NCBI GenBank assembly: GCA_000200715.1
Contig: DP000238.1
Location: 132,832-196,831, forward strand
Reading direction: 5' to 3'
From: Cenarchaeum symbiosum A
GTDB lineage: Archaea; Thermoproteota; Nitrososphaeria; Nitrososphaerales; Nitrosopumilaceae
DNA length: 64,000 bases
The position numbers and the translations under genes were made by a program. Numbering within the stretch: position 1 is the stretch's first letter; each line of letters begins with the position of its first letter. This document shows, piece after piece, positions 43,530 to 52,192 of the stretch. Below the pieces are notes generated by a model that saw only the letters and a program-made list of their open reading frames with translations, ran no database searches and was not told where the DNA came from.

Positions 43530-44492
43530 CTAGGGCTCAAATAGTTTATCCCTGTTGTATTCTGCGGCGCAGTTCTTGTAGAGCAGATTGTACGAGTTTT
43601 CATCGTAGGGGCACTTCTTTTCTTTGAAATAAGACCCCTGGTAGTCGTTGCGCTCGAGCACCTGGCAAAATAGCCTCTCTATGGGTAGCTTGTCGGACTT
43701 TGTGCAGTTGCACTTCTGGCAGGCCAGCGTGCAGTTGTAAGAATCAGTAGAGAACACATAGTTGAAGGGGATCACGTGGTCCACGTGCGGCGAGGATAGA
43801 TCTCCCCTGCAGTAGAAACACTTGGAATCCTGCCAGTGCTTCATGCGGATCTTGGTATCTCTGTCCAGCTGAATCCTGGGCGGTCTTTCGGCGTCTATCT
43901 TGTTGGAAATCTGTGGTGTGAACCGGTTGATCTTCTCCAGATACCTTGTCAGGACGTCGTTTATCCCCCTCCTTAGCAGGGTCCGGTGCACATTCAGAAA
44001 CCCCACTATGTCCTCGTCAAGCGTTATGGTCCACCTGTCTTTTTCGTAGAGGCCCTCCATGTTGGTGAGCAGGTGGGTCCAAACATGTTTTTTGATGCTT
44101 TTCTGTATGGCCTCCCTCCGAAAAGCCTCCATGCTGCCGCCTGCTATATCGGCCGCAGTGGGCGGCTTTTCCAACCCTTCTTTCTTGTGTACCCTCTCGA
44201 TCATGTTGGTGATGCTGGCGCCCCTGGGCTCCTGGGCGTGTTTTAGATGGAAGCTGTATTCCATGTCCCAATAGTATTTCGCAAACCTTACGACGATAAA
44301 GTTCAGGTCGACGATGATTTTTCCATTTCTCTGCTCGACCCACTGTTTTCCAACCATCTTTCTGGCCTTTTGGGGATTCTGCAGATCTGCCAGGTCCAGC
44401 AGGGCCCTGAGAAATACGGGCTTGTACGTGCTGGACATCCTGTTAGCACTGCTGAAAAAGCGGTTGAACATGCCGAGATAGTCTTTGGCCAC
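43530..44492 (-). CDS. HNH endonuclease
   Basis: The 320-residue protein has a C-terminal HNH/His-Me finger around residues 225-270 (CFYCRGDLSSPHVDHVIPFN, then SYNCTLACQKCNCTKSDKLP). The D-H catalytic pair and two zinc C-x2-C knuckles are intact. The N-terminal 200 residues are helical and may recognise DNA; the form resembles HNH nucleases of restriction or defence loci. It is convergent with the helicase-nuclease gene with only 16 bases between stops. It starts with GTG 44492, about 27 bases after AATCATTATTA (minus strand, near 44515-44525). No methyltransferase partner is nearby. Confidence 0.8.
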   Translation of the reverse strand: MAKDYLGMFNRFFSSANRMSSTYKPVFLRALLDLADLQNPQKARKMVGKQWVEQRNGKIIVDLNFIVVRFAKYYWDMEYSFHLKHAQEPRGASITNMIERVHKKEGLEKPPTAADIAGGSMEAFRREAIQKSIKKHVWTHLLTNMEGLYEKDRWTITLDEDIVGFLNVHRTLLRRGINDVLTRYLEKINRFTPQISNKIDAERPPRIQLDRDTKIRMKHWQDSKCFYCRGDLSSPHVDHVIPFNYVFSTDSYNCTLACQKCNCTKSDKLPIERLFCQVLERNDYQGSYFKEKKCPYDENSYNLLYKNCAAEYNRDKLFEP

Positions 44493-44550
44493 TGTTCCCG
44501 ATGCAGGGCTGGCGCTAATAATGATTCTCCCCTGCCGTCCGTCTGTGCGC

Positions 44551-44560
44551 GCTTATATTC
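44551..44560 (+). promoter_or_regulatory. TATA-like box of the acetyltransferase gene
   Basis: GCTTATATTC is centred 25 bases before GTG 44581. It decides that start over the longer open frame from 44485. Confidence 0.55.
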
Positions 44561-44580
44561 GCGCCAGTAGCCGGGAGCCC

Positions 44581-45330
44581 GTGGAGATCAGGCCCGCATC
44601 GTCACAAGACCGCGAGTTTGTAATGTCGGTCTGCAGGGCGGAATATCCCGACGGCGACTATGTCGAGGACGTATGGGACATGTGGCTTGCCGCCGGCGGG
44701 ACTTGTATTATCTGGGAGAACGGGGAGCGCGCAGGATTGTTCAACGCGGTAGTCGAAGGGGCTCAGGGCTGGGTGGAGGGCACACGAATCCACCCGGATT
44801 ACAGGCGGCGCGGCCTGGGCACAGCCGTTCTAAAGTACGCCGAGCAGCTCACCGCGGGAGCAGGAGGAAGCACTGTCCGGTCGATTATCAGCCGGGAGAA
44901 TATGCCGTCTCTTGCGCGCTCTGAAAAGGCCGGCTGGAAGCGCGGGGACCTGTGGGGCTGGTACTCGCTCCGCCCCGGGGATCCCGTATTCGTAGAGCCC
45001 ATAGATGCAGGGGCCCCCGATGCCGCACAGTATGCGGACTCGTGGAGGTTCTATGACATGCCGCCGGGGTTTGCCGGCGCGAAATCCCTTCCGGGCTGCA
45101 CTATAACGATAATCCCAGCAAGGTACTATCCGGATACGGCCCTGGTTACGGTCCTTGACGGCGACGACCTCTCATCCCTTGCATCATACCTAAGATCAAT
45201 GGGAATAGGCAGAAGGCAGATGCATGGATGGGGCTCGGGCCTGCACATACTATCCAGGCTGGACCCGTCATTATTCAAGGCCGACTTTGAGCCCGTCGAA
45301 GAGTACCATCTCATGTCAATGGATCTATGA
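44581..45330 (+). CDS. GNAT-family N-acetyltransferase
   Basis: The 249-residue protein has a GNAT domain in its first half. GTRIHPDYRRRGLGTAVLKYAEQL contains the R-x-x-G-x-G/A acetyl-CoA loop, and MPSLARSEKAGWKRGDLWGWY fits the C-terminal strand region. The second half (about 150-249) is an additional domain of unknown role, also found in other GNAT proteins of this length. The acceptor is unknown. GTG 44581 is the start predicted by the TATA-like box at 44551-44560; the 32 codons open upstream overlap the HNH gene promoter. Its TGA overlaps an ATG-containing frame, but the next gene has its own promoter. Confidence 0.75.
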   Translation: MEIRPASSQDREFVMSVCRAEYPDGDYVEDVWDMWLAAGGTCIIWENGERAGLFNAVVEGAQGWVEGTRIHPDYRRRGLGTAVLKYAEQLTAGAGGSTVRSIISRENMPSLARSEKAGWKRGDLWGWYSLRPGDPVFVEPIDAGAPDAAQYADSWRFYDMPPGFAGAKSLPGCTITIIPARYYPDTALVTVLDGDDLSSLASYLRSMGIGRRQMHGWGSGLHILSRLDPSLFKADFEPVEEYHLMSMDL

Positions 45331-45392
45331 TCCCGCCGGGCTGCTCCCCAAGGCATGGCAGGGGCCTGACTTTTTATGGATCGGCCTGCCAA

Positions 45393-45402
45393 GTTTATAA
45401 AC
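45393..45402 (+). promoter_or_regulatory. TATA-like box of the Cys-rich gene at 45423
   Basis: GTTTATAAAC is a palindrome centred 26 bases before ATG 45423. Confidence 0.6.
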
Positions 45403-45422
45403 ATCCGTGGTTTACAGATCCC

Positions 45423-45797
45423 ATGGATGACTTTGAGAAAGAGTATCCGGGGTTTGACTGGCGGAACACGCCGGCGTACGAGCACCCCGGGGGCAAGGAC
45501 TGCCCCTGCCCCAAGCATGAATACATCAGGGAGCAGATCAACTTTACAAAGCAGGTCAATGAAAAGGGGAGCGACCACAGCAAGGTCACCCTAAAGTTCT
45601 GCCCCGAGCACTACAAAGTGTACAAGGAAGAGGTCATCCCGTCGATGCCCTTCAAGTACCGGCTTTTGACAAAGGTGGCGCTAAAGATGGGCGCGGTAAA
45701 GATAGAGCTGCTGACCCACATGCAGTCGGACAACTGCTTTTACTGCAAGTTCGGATCCGGCGGGCACGACAAAAAGAACGAGCTGCCCCCTATCTAG
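45423..45797 (+). CDS. Hypothetical Cys/His-containing protein
   Basis: The 124-residue protein has three possible metal-ligand groups: CPCPKHEYI near residue 24, FCPEHYK near residue 58 and CFYCKFGSGGHDKK near the end. They could form one or two zinc sites. MDDFEKEYPGFDWRN opens the protein. No family is recognised. The TATA box at 45393-45402 fixes ATG 45423; the frame open from 45327 is not used. It converges with the next small zinc protein, overlapping its stop by four bases. Confidence 0.6.
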   Translation: MDDFEKEYPGFDWRNTPAYEHPGGKDCPCPKHEYIREQINFTKQVNEKGSDHSKVTLKFCPEHYKVYKEEVIPSMPFKYRLLTKVALKMGAVKIELLTHMQSDNCFYCKFGSGGHDKKNELPPI

Positions 45798-46024
45798 ATC
45801 CGGCCGGCCAGTATCTTGGGCTTGTTTGGCGTGTCGTGATGGCAGCTCTTGCCGCAGAGCGGGCAGCGCTTTCTATCAAGCAGTATGCACTGGCATATGT
45901 GGGAATCAAGGTATGACTCTGCCGTCTTTGTGTACTCGCCGGTCCCGTTGCAGAACGGGCACTGCGAGCCCAGTAATACAATCCTGCCCTCGCCCCTGCA
46001 GACGGCGCATTTTTTGTCCCCCAT
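45794..46024 (-). CDS. Small DnaJ-like zinc-finger protein
   Basis: The 76-residue protein is packed with cysteine. CAVCRGEGRI and CPFCNGTGEY are two C-x2-C-x-G-x-G knuckles of the DnaJ zinc-finger type, followed by HICQCILLDRKRCPLCGKSCHHD. Stand-alone proteins of this kind can act as chaperone-like or metal-binding factors, but a function is not shown. ATG 46024 is chosen over GTG 46036, because a TATA-like CTATTTACA (minus strand, near 46047-46056) is centred about 26 bases before it. Confidence 0.65.
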   Translation of the reverse strand: MGDKKCAVCRGEGRIVLLGSQCPFCNGTGEYTKTAESYLDSHICQCILLDRKRCPLCGKSCHHDTPNKPKILAGRI

Positions 46025-46090
46025 GGGATGACGCACAATCCTACTTGTAAATAGATTTCATTTGGGCCCCTGGCAGGGGGCCTGCCAAAC

Positions 46091-46100
46091 TTTATACTTG
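46091..46100 (+). promoter_or_regulatory. TATA-like box of the UbiD-family gene
   Basis: TTTATACTTG is centred about 26 bases before ATG 46120, predicting a leaderless transcript. Confidence 0.6.
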
Positions 46101-46119
46101 AAGGGCGGTCCGTCAGGGC

Positions 46120-47562
46120 ATGCCCATAGAGGATACGGGGGGTCTCATAGAGGCGCTCGAAGAGGCAGGCGAGCTTCGGAGGGTGACAGGACAGGTCGAC
46201 CCCGATCTCGAGATTGCCGAGATACTGCGCAGGGTCATGTATTCAAAAGGCCCCGCCATACTATTCGAGGATGTAAAGGGCCACAGCATGCCAGTTCTGG
46301 GAAACGCGTTTGGCTCTGAAAAGAGGATGCAGATTGCGCTAGAGACCGAGGATTTTACAGAGATAGGCCAGAGGATTGTCGATATGACCAGAATGGAGGT
46401 GCCCCACGGGATGCTAGGCAAGCTGCGCAAGCTGCCCGAGTTATCAAAGATGGGCGGGGCGTTTCCGCATGTTGAAAAAGGCGGCCCCGTCACAGAGGTG
46501 ACAGGCGAGATACCTTCGCTTGATGCCTTGCCCGTGCTAAAGACGTGGCCTGGCGACGCGGGCAGGTTCATCACACTGGGGCTTGTCGCAACCAGGCACC
46601 CGGATACCGGGGTGCGGAATCTCGGGGTGTACAGAATGCAAGTTGTAGGCAAGAACCAGTTGATCATGCACTGGCAAAAGCACAAGCGCGGCGCCCACCA
46701 TTCGGAGATAGCCCGGGAGAGTGGCGGAAGGATAGAGGCCGCCGTGATAATAGGGGCCGAGCCCGCCACCGTCTTTTCTGCAGTCGCCCCCGTTCCCGAA
46801 GGGCTCGACAAGTACCTCTATGCTGGAATAGTCAGAAAAGAGGGTATACGGACCGTCCAGTGCAGGACCATCGACCTTGACGTGCCTGCAAACTCGGAGA
46901 TAGTCCTCGAAGGATATGTAGACCCGGCAGAGATGCTGGAAGAGGGGCCGTTTGGGGACCATACAGGATACTATACGCCCCCAGAAGAATATCCCGTGTT
47001 TACCATAACAGGTATGATGCGCCGCAAAAAGCCAGTCTACCTTACTACCATAGTGGGCAAGCCCGTGCTCGAAGACGCTTACATAGGCCGGGTGATCGAG
47101 CGCTCGTTTCTTCCCCTGATACGGATGCTGCAGCCCGAAGTGGTGGACTTTGCAATGCCTCCCTCCGGCTGGTTCCAGGGCATGGCCATCGCATCGATAA
47201 AAAAACAGTACCCGGGCCAGGCAAAAAAAGTGATGATGGGATTGTGGGGGACCGGACAGCTCTCCCTTACGAAAATGGTAATTATCGTAGACCATGATGT
47301 AAACGTCCATGATATCCACGATGTGATATGGGCTATGACGACAAGGGCCGATGCCGCCCGGGACATTACGATAATCCGGGATGCTCCAACAGATACGCTT
47401 GATCCCGCCTCCCCGATAGTCAATTTGGGCTCAAAGATGGGGATAGATGCGACCCAGAAAACGCCCGAAGAGGGCTATTCCCGGGTGATACAAGAGCAGG
47501 TGCAGTCCGACCCGGATACCGCCCAGATGGTGGATTCCCGCTGGGAATCCTACGGCATCTAG
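46120..47562 (+). CDS. UbiD-family prenyl-FMN decarboxylase
   Basis: The 480-residue protein covers the whole UbiD family. It has GHSMPVLGNAFGSEKRM, RNLGVYRMQVVGKNQLIMHWQ, the E-G-P-F-G-D-H-T-G-Y-Y active-site segment, PVYLTTIVGKP and a C-terminal DHDVNVHDIHDVIWAM. The family removes aryl carboxyl groups with prenylated FMN made by UbiX, which is not in this window. In archaea with menaquinone a UbiD member is proposed to decarboxylate the naphthoate ring, and the MqnC-like gene beside it supports that reading. Other aromatic substrates remain possible. Confidence 0.85.
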   Translation: MPIEDTGGLIEALEEAGELRRVTGQVDPDLEIAEILRRVMYSKGPAILFEDVKGHSMPVLGNAFGSEKRMQIALETEDFTEIGQRIVDMTRMEVPHGMLGKLRKLPELSKMGGAFPHVEKGGPVTEVTGEIPSLDALPVLKTWPGDAGRFITLGLVATRHPDTGVRNLGVYRMQVVGKNQLIMHWQKHKRGAHHSEIARESGGRIEAAVIIGAEPATVFSAVAPVPEGLDKYLYAGIVRKEGIRTVQCRTIDLDVPANSEIVLEGYVDPAEMLEEGPFGDHTGYYTPPEEYPVFTITGMMRRKKPVYLTTIVGKPVLEDAYIGRVIERSFLPLIRMLQPEVVDFAMPPSGWFQGMAIASIKKQYPGQAKKVMMGLWGTGQLSLTKMVIIVDHDVNVHDIHDVIWAMTTRADAARDITIIRDAPTDTLDPASPIVNLGSKMGIDATQKTPEEGYSRVIQEQVQSDPDTAQMVDSRWESYGI

Positions 47563-47593
47563 ATTGTAAAGTGATATTCTGACTGTGGGTATT

Positions 47594-48700
47594 CTAGACA
47601 GGATTGTAAAAGTTGTCCCGCTCGACTATCTCGTATCCTATCTGTTCGACAGATCTCCTTATGCTCTCGTCGGTCATCTCGGTTGCGCGCGAGCCGGTGC
47701 AGGATACTACCTCCTCGCCTATGAGGGTGCCGCCAAAGTCATCTGCCCCGTACTGGAGCGCCAGCTGGGCCATGCCCACGCCTGCAGTCAGCCAGGACGA
47801 CTGTATGTGATCTATCGAGCCGTCAAAGAACAATCTAGATATGGCTATCATCTTTAGCAGCTTTTCACCGCCGGAATCAAAGCGGACCGTCCCCTCTGAC
47901 TGCATCAGGGTGTTGTTGGGCTCGAATGTCCAGGGTATGAACGCCATGAACCCGCCTGTCTTTTCCTGCAAGTCGGCCAGTTTTTGCAGGTGATTGGCCA
48001 CGTCATTCTCGGTCTCTACATGGCCGTACATCATTGTTGCAGATGATTTTATGCCCTCCCTGTGGGCCTCTTCGGTAATGCGGAGCCAGTCTGCGGTGGA
48101 TATCTTTTTGGGGCTTATCTTTGCCTTTACCTCATCGTCGAGTATCTCGGCGCCTGCTCCGGGCATGCTCTGCAGGCCGGCCACCTTTAATCTTGACAGG
48201 ATCTCTTTTGTGGAGGATTTCTCCACTTTTGATATCATGTTTATCTCGGAGGCGGAGAGCCCGTGAACCCCCACTTCTGGATATTTTGAGCGGATCATCC
48301 TGAATGCGTCCTCATAGTATTCCAGCTTGAGCTTGGGATTGTGGCCGCCCTGTATGAGCACCTGCGTTATCTTGAACATCTCCCGGGCCGTCTTTACCCG
48401 CGCTTCTATCTCGTCCAGGGTAAGCGTGTATGCCTCCTCGTGGCCAGGGGACCTGTAAAAGGCGCAAAACTTGCAGTCGGTTATGCAGACGTTGGTATAG
48501 TTGAGTATGATATTGTTTACAAACGAGGCCTTTTTGCCAAAGCGCTGCTTTGTCAGGTGGCCAGCGACCAGGCCCATGAGCTGGACATCCTCGGAACGAA
48601 GCAGCCTCAGGCATGCCTCTTTGTCGGGCCGGACGCCCTTTAGGGAGTTGTCAAGTATGTCCTCTACGTCATCATGGAGCTGGCCGATTAACTGACTCAA
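47594..48700 (-). CDS. mqnC: Radical SAM enzyme, MqnC-like (cyclic dehypoxanthine futalosine synthase)
   Basis: The 368-residue radical SAM protein has cluster motif NVCITDCKFCAF (C-x3-C-x2-C), HGLSASEINM, GLQSMPGAGAEILDDEV and GGFMAFIPWTFEPNNT. The F-I-P-W-T-F-x-P-x-N-T segment is closer to MqnC than to CofH. MqnC closes the futalosine ring in the alternative menaquinone pathway; CofH (F420) is the alternative and cannot be fully excluded. TTG 48700 is preferred because ATTTAAT at 48725-48731 is centred 28 bases upstream; GTG 48712 would be too close. It converges with the UbiD gene. Confidence 0.8.
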   Translation of the reverse strand: MSQLIGQLHDDVEDILDNSLKGVRPDKEACLRLLRSEDVQLMGLVAGHLTKQRFGKKASFVNNIILNYTNVCITDCKFCAFYRSPGHEEAYTLTLDEIEARVKTAREMFKITQVLIQGGHNPKLKLEYYEDAFRMIRSKYPEVGVHGLSASEINMISKVEKSSTKEILSRLKVAGLQSMPGAGAEILDDEVKAKISPKKISTADWLRITEEAHREGIKSSATMMYGHVETENDVANHLQKLADLQEKTGGFMAFIPWTFEPNNTLMQSEGTVRFDSGGEKLLKMIAISRLFFDGSIDHIQSSWLTAGVGMAQLALQYGADDFGGTLIGEEVVSCTGSRATEMTDESIRRSVEQIGYEIVERDNFYNPV

Positions 48701-48859
48701 GTGATAATACACAACAGGGCTGGTATTTAATCTTTGGCGGGACGGCGGAGAAAACCCGTGCGGGAACAGGCGGCCCCGGCATGTTATTTTACAGAACGGG
48801 ATAGTGCTCCTGTCATACCACTCGCTATTTTTAAGTAGGGCGCGTAGGCGTGCACGCCT

Positions 48860-49642
48860 GTGGTATCGGCGCTAGAGATACGGCTGGGACGGATACTGCG
48901 CGACGGCAAGATGCTCTGCATACCCATGGACCACGGAATATCCAGCGGGCCGATAGAGGGCCTGGAGGATCCACACGCGCCGATATATTCATGTGAACAG
49001 CACGGGCTTACAAGCGTGATAATAAACAAGGGGGTGCTAAAGACGATGCCCCGGCCTGCAAAGATAGGCATACTGGTGCATTTTTCATCTAGCACGTCAT
49101 TATCCCTGGCGCCAAACAGAAAGATGCTCACGGGGACCGCGGCAGAGGCGGCAAGGATGGGAGCTGACGGCGTATCTGTCCACATAAACGTCGGGGGAAA
49201 AGAAGAGCCCGAAATGCTTGAACAATTAGGGGTGATATCCGGCCAGTGTCATAGATGGGGGATGCCGCTGATGGCGATGATGTATCCGAGAGGCGAGAAC
49301 ATCAAGGATCCCCATGATCCCGCAGTGGTGGCCCATGCGTCAAGGCTCGGGGCAGAGTGCGGCGCGGATATTGTAAAGACGCTGTATACTGGGGATCCGG
49401 ATTCATTCAAGACGGTAGTGCGGGGCACGCCTGTTCCCGTTGTTATAGCGGGCGGCCCGCAGATGGATTCTGACCGCGACCTGCTCAATATGACAGAAGA
49501 TGCGATGAGGGCTGGTGCCAAGGGTGTGACATACGGGAGGAACATATTCGGGCATGCCAACCCGCCGGCGGTGGTGCGGGCGCTATCCCGGGTGATATTT
49601 GACGGCGCGACTGCCGGGGAAGCTGCAAGCGAGCTTGGATAA
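48860..49642 (+). CDS. 2-amino-3,7-dideoxy-D-threo-hept-6-ulosonate synthase (archaeal AroA')
   Basis: This 260-residue class I aldolase-fold enzyme has [24 protein letters not shown] (Schiff-base Lys), [16 protein letters not shown] and [14 protein letters not shown]. It matches the MJ0400-type first step of the archaeal shikimate route, which joins a C3 donor with aspartate semialdehyde and replaces DAHP synthase. It is the first gene of the aro cluster. It starts with GTG 48860, 26 bases after the centre of ATTTTTAAGTA (48829-48839). Its end overlaps the start of the next gene. Confidence 0.9.
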   Translation: MVSALEIRLGRILRDGKMLCIPMDHGISSGPIEGLEDPHAPIYSCEQHGLTSVIINKGVLKTMPRPAKIGILVHFSSSTSLSLAPNRKMLTGTAAEAARMGADGVSVHINVGGKEEPEMLEQLGVISGQCHRWGMPLMAMMYPRGENIKDPHDPAVVAHASRLGAECGADIVKTLYTGDPDSFKTVVRGTPVPVVIAGGPQMDSDRDLLNMTEDAMRAGAKGVTYGRNIFGHANPPAVVRALSRVIFDGATAGEAASELG

Positions 49643-50681
49643 GGAACTGGTCATACTGCCCAAGGTGCCGAGGGCTCAGCTGCAGCGGTTCCTATCAGGT
49701 ATATCCGCCGAAGGGATAAGGACCGTCTACCTTGATCCCAAAGATGCGGCAAAGGCAAAGCTGGATGCCATGCATTCATCGCCTTCCTCGAGATACGTTG
49801 TATTGGAGGGCCGCGCCGCCAAGCCGCGCGGAAAAAAGGTGGGCCGCCGGTTCAAGATACTCTCGAATAAAGATATAGACGGAGTACTCCAAGAGGCCCA
49901 AAAGGGCCTTGACTTTGTGATAACAGAGGTGCAGGACTGGAAGATAATCCCGCTCGAGAACATGATAGCAAAACTGCACAAGATACACACGAGACTGTAC
50001 GCGGTGGCCCGCAGCCCCGCCGAGGTGCGCAAGATGTTCTCTATACTGGACGTGGGTGTGGACGGGGTGATATTTACAGCCTCTACAGTGGGCGATGTAC
50101 GGGAGGCGCTTGTACACTTGGGCACAAAGAGTTTCCGCCTGCAGCCGGCCAGGATAACCGAGATAAGAGAAGTGGGCGATGGGGAGCGCGTCTGCGTTGA
50201 TACTGCCTCCATGCTGGAAAGAGGCGAAGGAATGCTGGTGGGCAGCAGGTCCAACTTTATGTTCCTTGTTCATAATGAATCCGTTGGCTCGTCGTTTACA
50301 TCGCCAAGGCCATTCCGGGTAAATGCCGGGGCGGTCCACAGCTATACGCTGGGGACCGACGGGAACACGCTGTATCTTTCAGAGGTGGAGACAGGCACCG
50401 AAGTGCTGGTGCTTGATTCCCACGGCAGGGCGCGCAGGGCCGCTGTCGGCCGCTCCAAGATAGAGCGGCGCCCGATGCTGATGATAAAGGCAGAGGCCGA
50501 CGGGGAGATAGGAGGGATAATCGCCCAGGATGCAGAGACTATACGGTTTGTGAGGCCCGGAGGGGGGCTCGTCTCGGTGACACACCTGAAGAAAGGCGAC
50601 AAGGTGCTTGTGCACTCAAAGCCGGCGGCAGGAAGGCACTTTGGAATGGAGGTCGCCGACGAGTATATCCTGGAAAAATGA
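49635..50681 (+). CDS. 3-dehydroquinate synthase II (archaeal AroB')
   Basis: The 348-residue protein corresponds to the MJ1249 family, which oxidatively deaminates and cyclises the AroA' product to 3-dehydroquinate with NAD. Typical segments are [60 protein letters not shown] and a C-terminal [16 protein letters not shown] 49635, inside the last codons of AroA', starts the protein at [10 protein letters not shown]; a longer in-frame TTG at 49599 would give an unlikely N-terminus. It is translationally coupled on both sides (the AroD start overlaps by four bases). Confidence 0.9.
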   Translation: MDKELVILPKVPRAQLQRFLSGISAEGIRTVYLDPKDAAKAKLDAMHSSPSSRYVVLEGRAAKPRGKKVGRRFKILSNKDIDGVLQEAQKGLDFVITEVQDWKIIPLENMIAKLHKIHTRLYAVARSPAEVRKMFSILDVGVDGVIFTASTVGDVREALVHLGTKSFRLQPARITEIREVGDGERVCVDTASMLERGEGMLVGSRSNFMFLVHNESVGSSFTSPRPFRVNAGAVHSYTLGTDGNTLYLSEVETGTEVLVLDSHGRARRAAVGRSKIERRPMLMIKAEADGEIGGIIAQDAETIRFVRPGGGLVSVTHLKKGDKVLVHSKPAAGRHFGMEVADEYILEK

Positions 50682-51331
50682 GGTACAGCACCTGCGTCTC
50701 CATAGCAGAAGAGGGGCCGGCAGAGATGGCAAAGGCCCTTAGAACAGCACTCAAAAAATCCGACTATGCAGAGCTCCGGCTGGACTATCTGGAACCAGAA
50801 GATGTGCCTAAAATGCTCAAAAAAGCCGGCACGATGCTGGGCCATTGCATCTGCACGCTGCGGCCTAGAATAGAGGGCGGCAGGTTCCCCGGGACGGAAA
50901 AAGAGCGGAGGGATATTCTGGCGGACATATCGCGGTACAAGCCGTACCTTGTGGACGTAGAATATGACACTATACGAAAAAGCCCTGCATTGCGCCGGCG
51001 CCTTGGAAGAAAAGTGCTGGTATCCTGGCATGATTTCAAGGGCACGCCGCAGACTGGAATGCTCCGCCGCAGATTGCGCGCAATGTCTGCATATTCCACG
51101 CATGTAAAGATGGTCTGTACTGCCAAAAAGCCGGCGGATTCGTCGCGCATGCTGGCACTGTATTCTGATGCAGGCAGGACAAAACTGGTCGCGTTTGCCA
51201 TGGGGGAGCAGGGGAAGATGTCGAGGCTGCTCTGCCTGTACCTTGGGAGCCCGTTTACCTACGTGTATGTTAGCAGGCCGACTGCACTGGGACAGTTCGG
51301 TCTAAAGGAGATAGGCAGGTACATTGCCTAG
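50678..51331 (+). CDS. aroD: 3-dehydroquinate dehydratase, type I
   Basis: This is a 217-residue type I dehydroquinase. ELRLDYLEPED gives the early Glu-Arg-Asp, CTLRPRIEGGRFPG the substrate loop, VLVSWHDFKGTP the catalytic His, and HVKMVCTAKKPAD the Schiff-base Lys. It converts 3-dehydroquinate to 3-dehydroshikimate. ATG 50678 overlaps the stop of the preceding gene by four bases. A 33-base gap with its own TATA-like box separates it from aroE. Confidence 0.9.
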   Translation: MRYSTCVSIAEEGPAEMAKALRTALKKSDYAELRLDYLEPEDVPKMLKKAGTMLGHCICTLRPRIEGGRFPGTEKERRDILADISRYKPYLVDVEYDTIRKSPALRRRLGRKVLVSWHDFKGTPQTGMLRRRLRAMSAYSTHVKMVCTAKKPADSSRMLALYSDAGRTKLVAFAMGEQGKMSRLLCLYLGSPFTYVYVSRPTALGQFGLKEIGRYIA

Positions 51332-51334
51332 GCG

Positions 51335-51342
51335 GGTTTAAA
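51335..51342 (+). promoter_or_regulatory. TATA-like box before aroE
   Basis: GGTTTAAATG lies in the short gap after aroD, centred 26 bases before GTG 51365. It suggests an internal promoter for the second half of the aro cluster. Confidence 0.5.
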
Positions 51343-51364
51343 TGCCGATTACCGGTCAGGTGAT

Positions 51365-52192
51365 GTGTTGACGCGGGTATACGCGGTGATAGGGGACCCC
51401 ATCAACCATTCACTTTCGCCGACCCTGCACAATGCTGCCTTTATGGAGCTGGGAATGGACTGTACGTATATCGCGTACAGGATACCGCGGGGGGAGCTCG
51501 AAGAGGGGATAGGCTCGCTCAAGGATACCGGGGTGGAGGGATTCAACGTGACCATCCCGCACAAGGTGGCTGTAATGAAGTACATGGACAGGCTTGATGA
51601 GACGTGCAGCATGGCGGGCGCGGCAAATACTGTATCGATAAAGGACGGCGTGCTCAAGGGGTACAACACCGACATGGGCGGGTTTTTGGACCCGATAAAA
51701 AAAAGGGGCATAGGAATAGAGGGGACAGAAGCGTTAGTCCTTGGCGCGGGAGGGGCGGCCCGGGCAGTTACTGTAGCACTAGCTGGCGAGGGCGCAAGGA
51801 GGATTACCATAGCCAACAGGACTCAACAGGGCGCAAGGGAGATAGCGCTGCTTGCCAGAAGATTGGGGGCCGATGCCGTGCCGGCGGATCTTGAGGATGT
51901 GGGGAGGCTTGCCCGCAGGTCCAAGTTTATTGTAAATTGTACTCCGGTGGGGATGGGGGGCGAGCCGTCCCTTGTGCCGGAGGAGTCGATACAGGATACA
52001 TCTGTAGTGTACGATATAGTGTACATGCCGCTCGAAACTGACATGATAAAAAAGGCAAAGGCCCGGAATGCCGTGTACATACGGGGCTTTGAGATGCTGC
52101 TGGGGCAGGCGTGCCGGGCCTTTGAGATATGGCATGAAGTGGAGGCGCCCTACAAGGCCATGAAGCAGATGATGGTGGGCGATCTGGCATGA
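51365..52192 (+). CDS. aroE: Shikimate dehydrogenase
   Basis: The 275-residue protein has YAVIGDPINHSLSPTLHNAAF (substrate site), GFNVTIPHKVAVMKYMD with the catalytic Lys, TDMGGFL with the catalytic Asp, the nucleotide loop ALVLGAGGAARAV, ITIANRT and GFEMLLGQACRAFEIW. It reduces 3-dehydroshikimate to shikimate; the N-R-T loop suggests NADPH. It starts with GTG 51365; TTG 51368 is an alternative. Its TGA overlaps the ATG of the kinase gene. Confidence 0.93.
   Translation: MLTRVYAVIGDPINHSLSPTLHNAAFMELGMDCTYIAYRIPRGELEEGIGSLKDTGVEGFNVTIPHKVAVMKYMDRLDETCSMAGAANTVSIKDGVLKGYNTDMGGFLDPIKKRGIGIEGTEALVLGAGGAARAVTVALAGEGARRITIANRTQQGAREIALLARRLGADAVPADLEDVGRLARRSKFIVNCTPVGMGGEPSLVPEESIQDTSVVYDIVYMPLETDMIKKAKARNAVYIRGFEMLLGQACRAFEIWHEVEAPYKAMKQMMVGDLA

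Noticed and set aside
44485-44580. 32-codon N-terminal extension of the acetyltransferase
   Set aside because: It overlaps the HNH gene promoter and contains the TATA-like box for GTG 44581.
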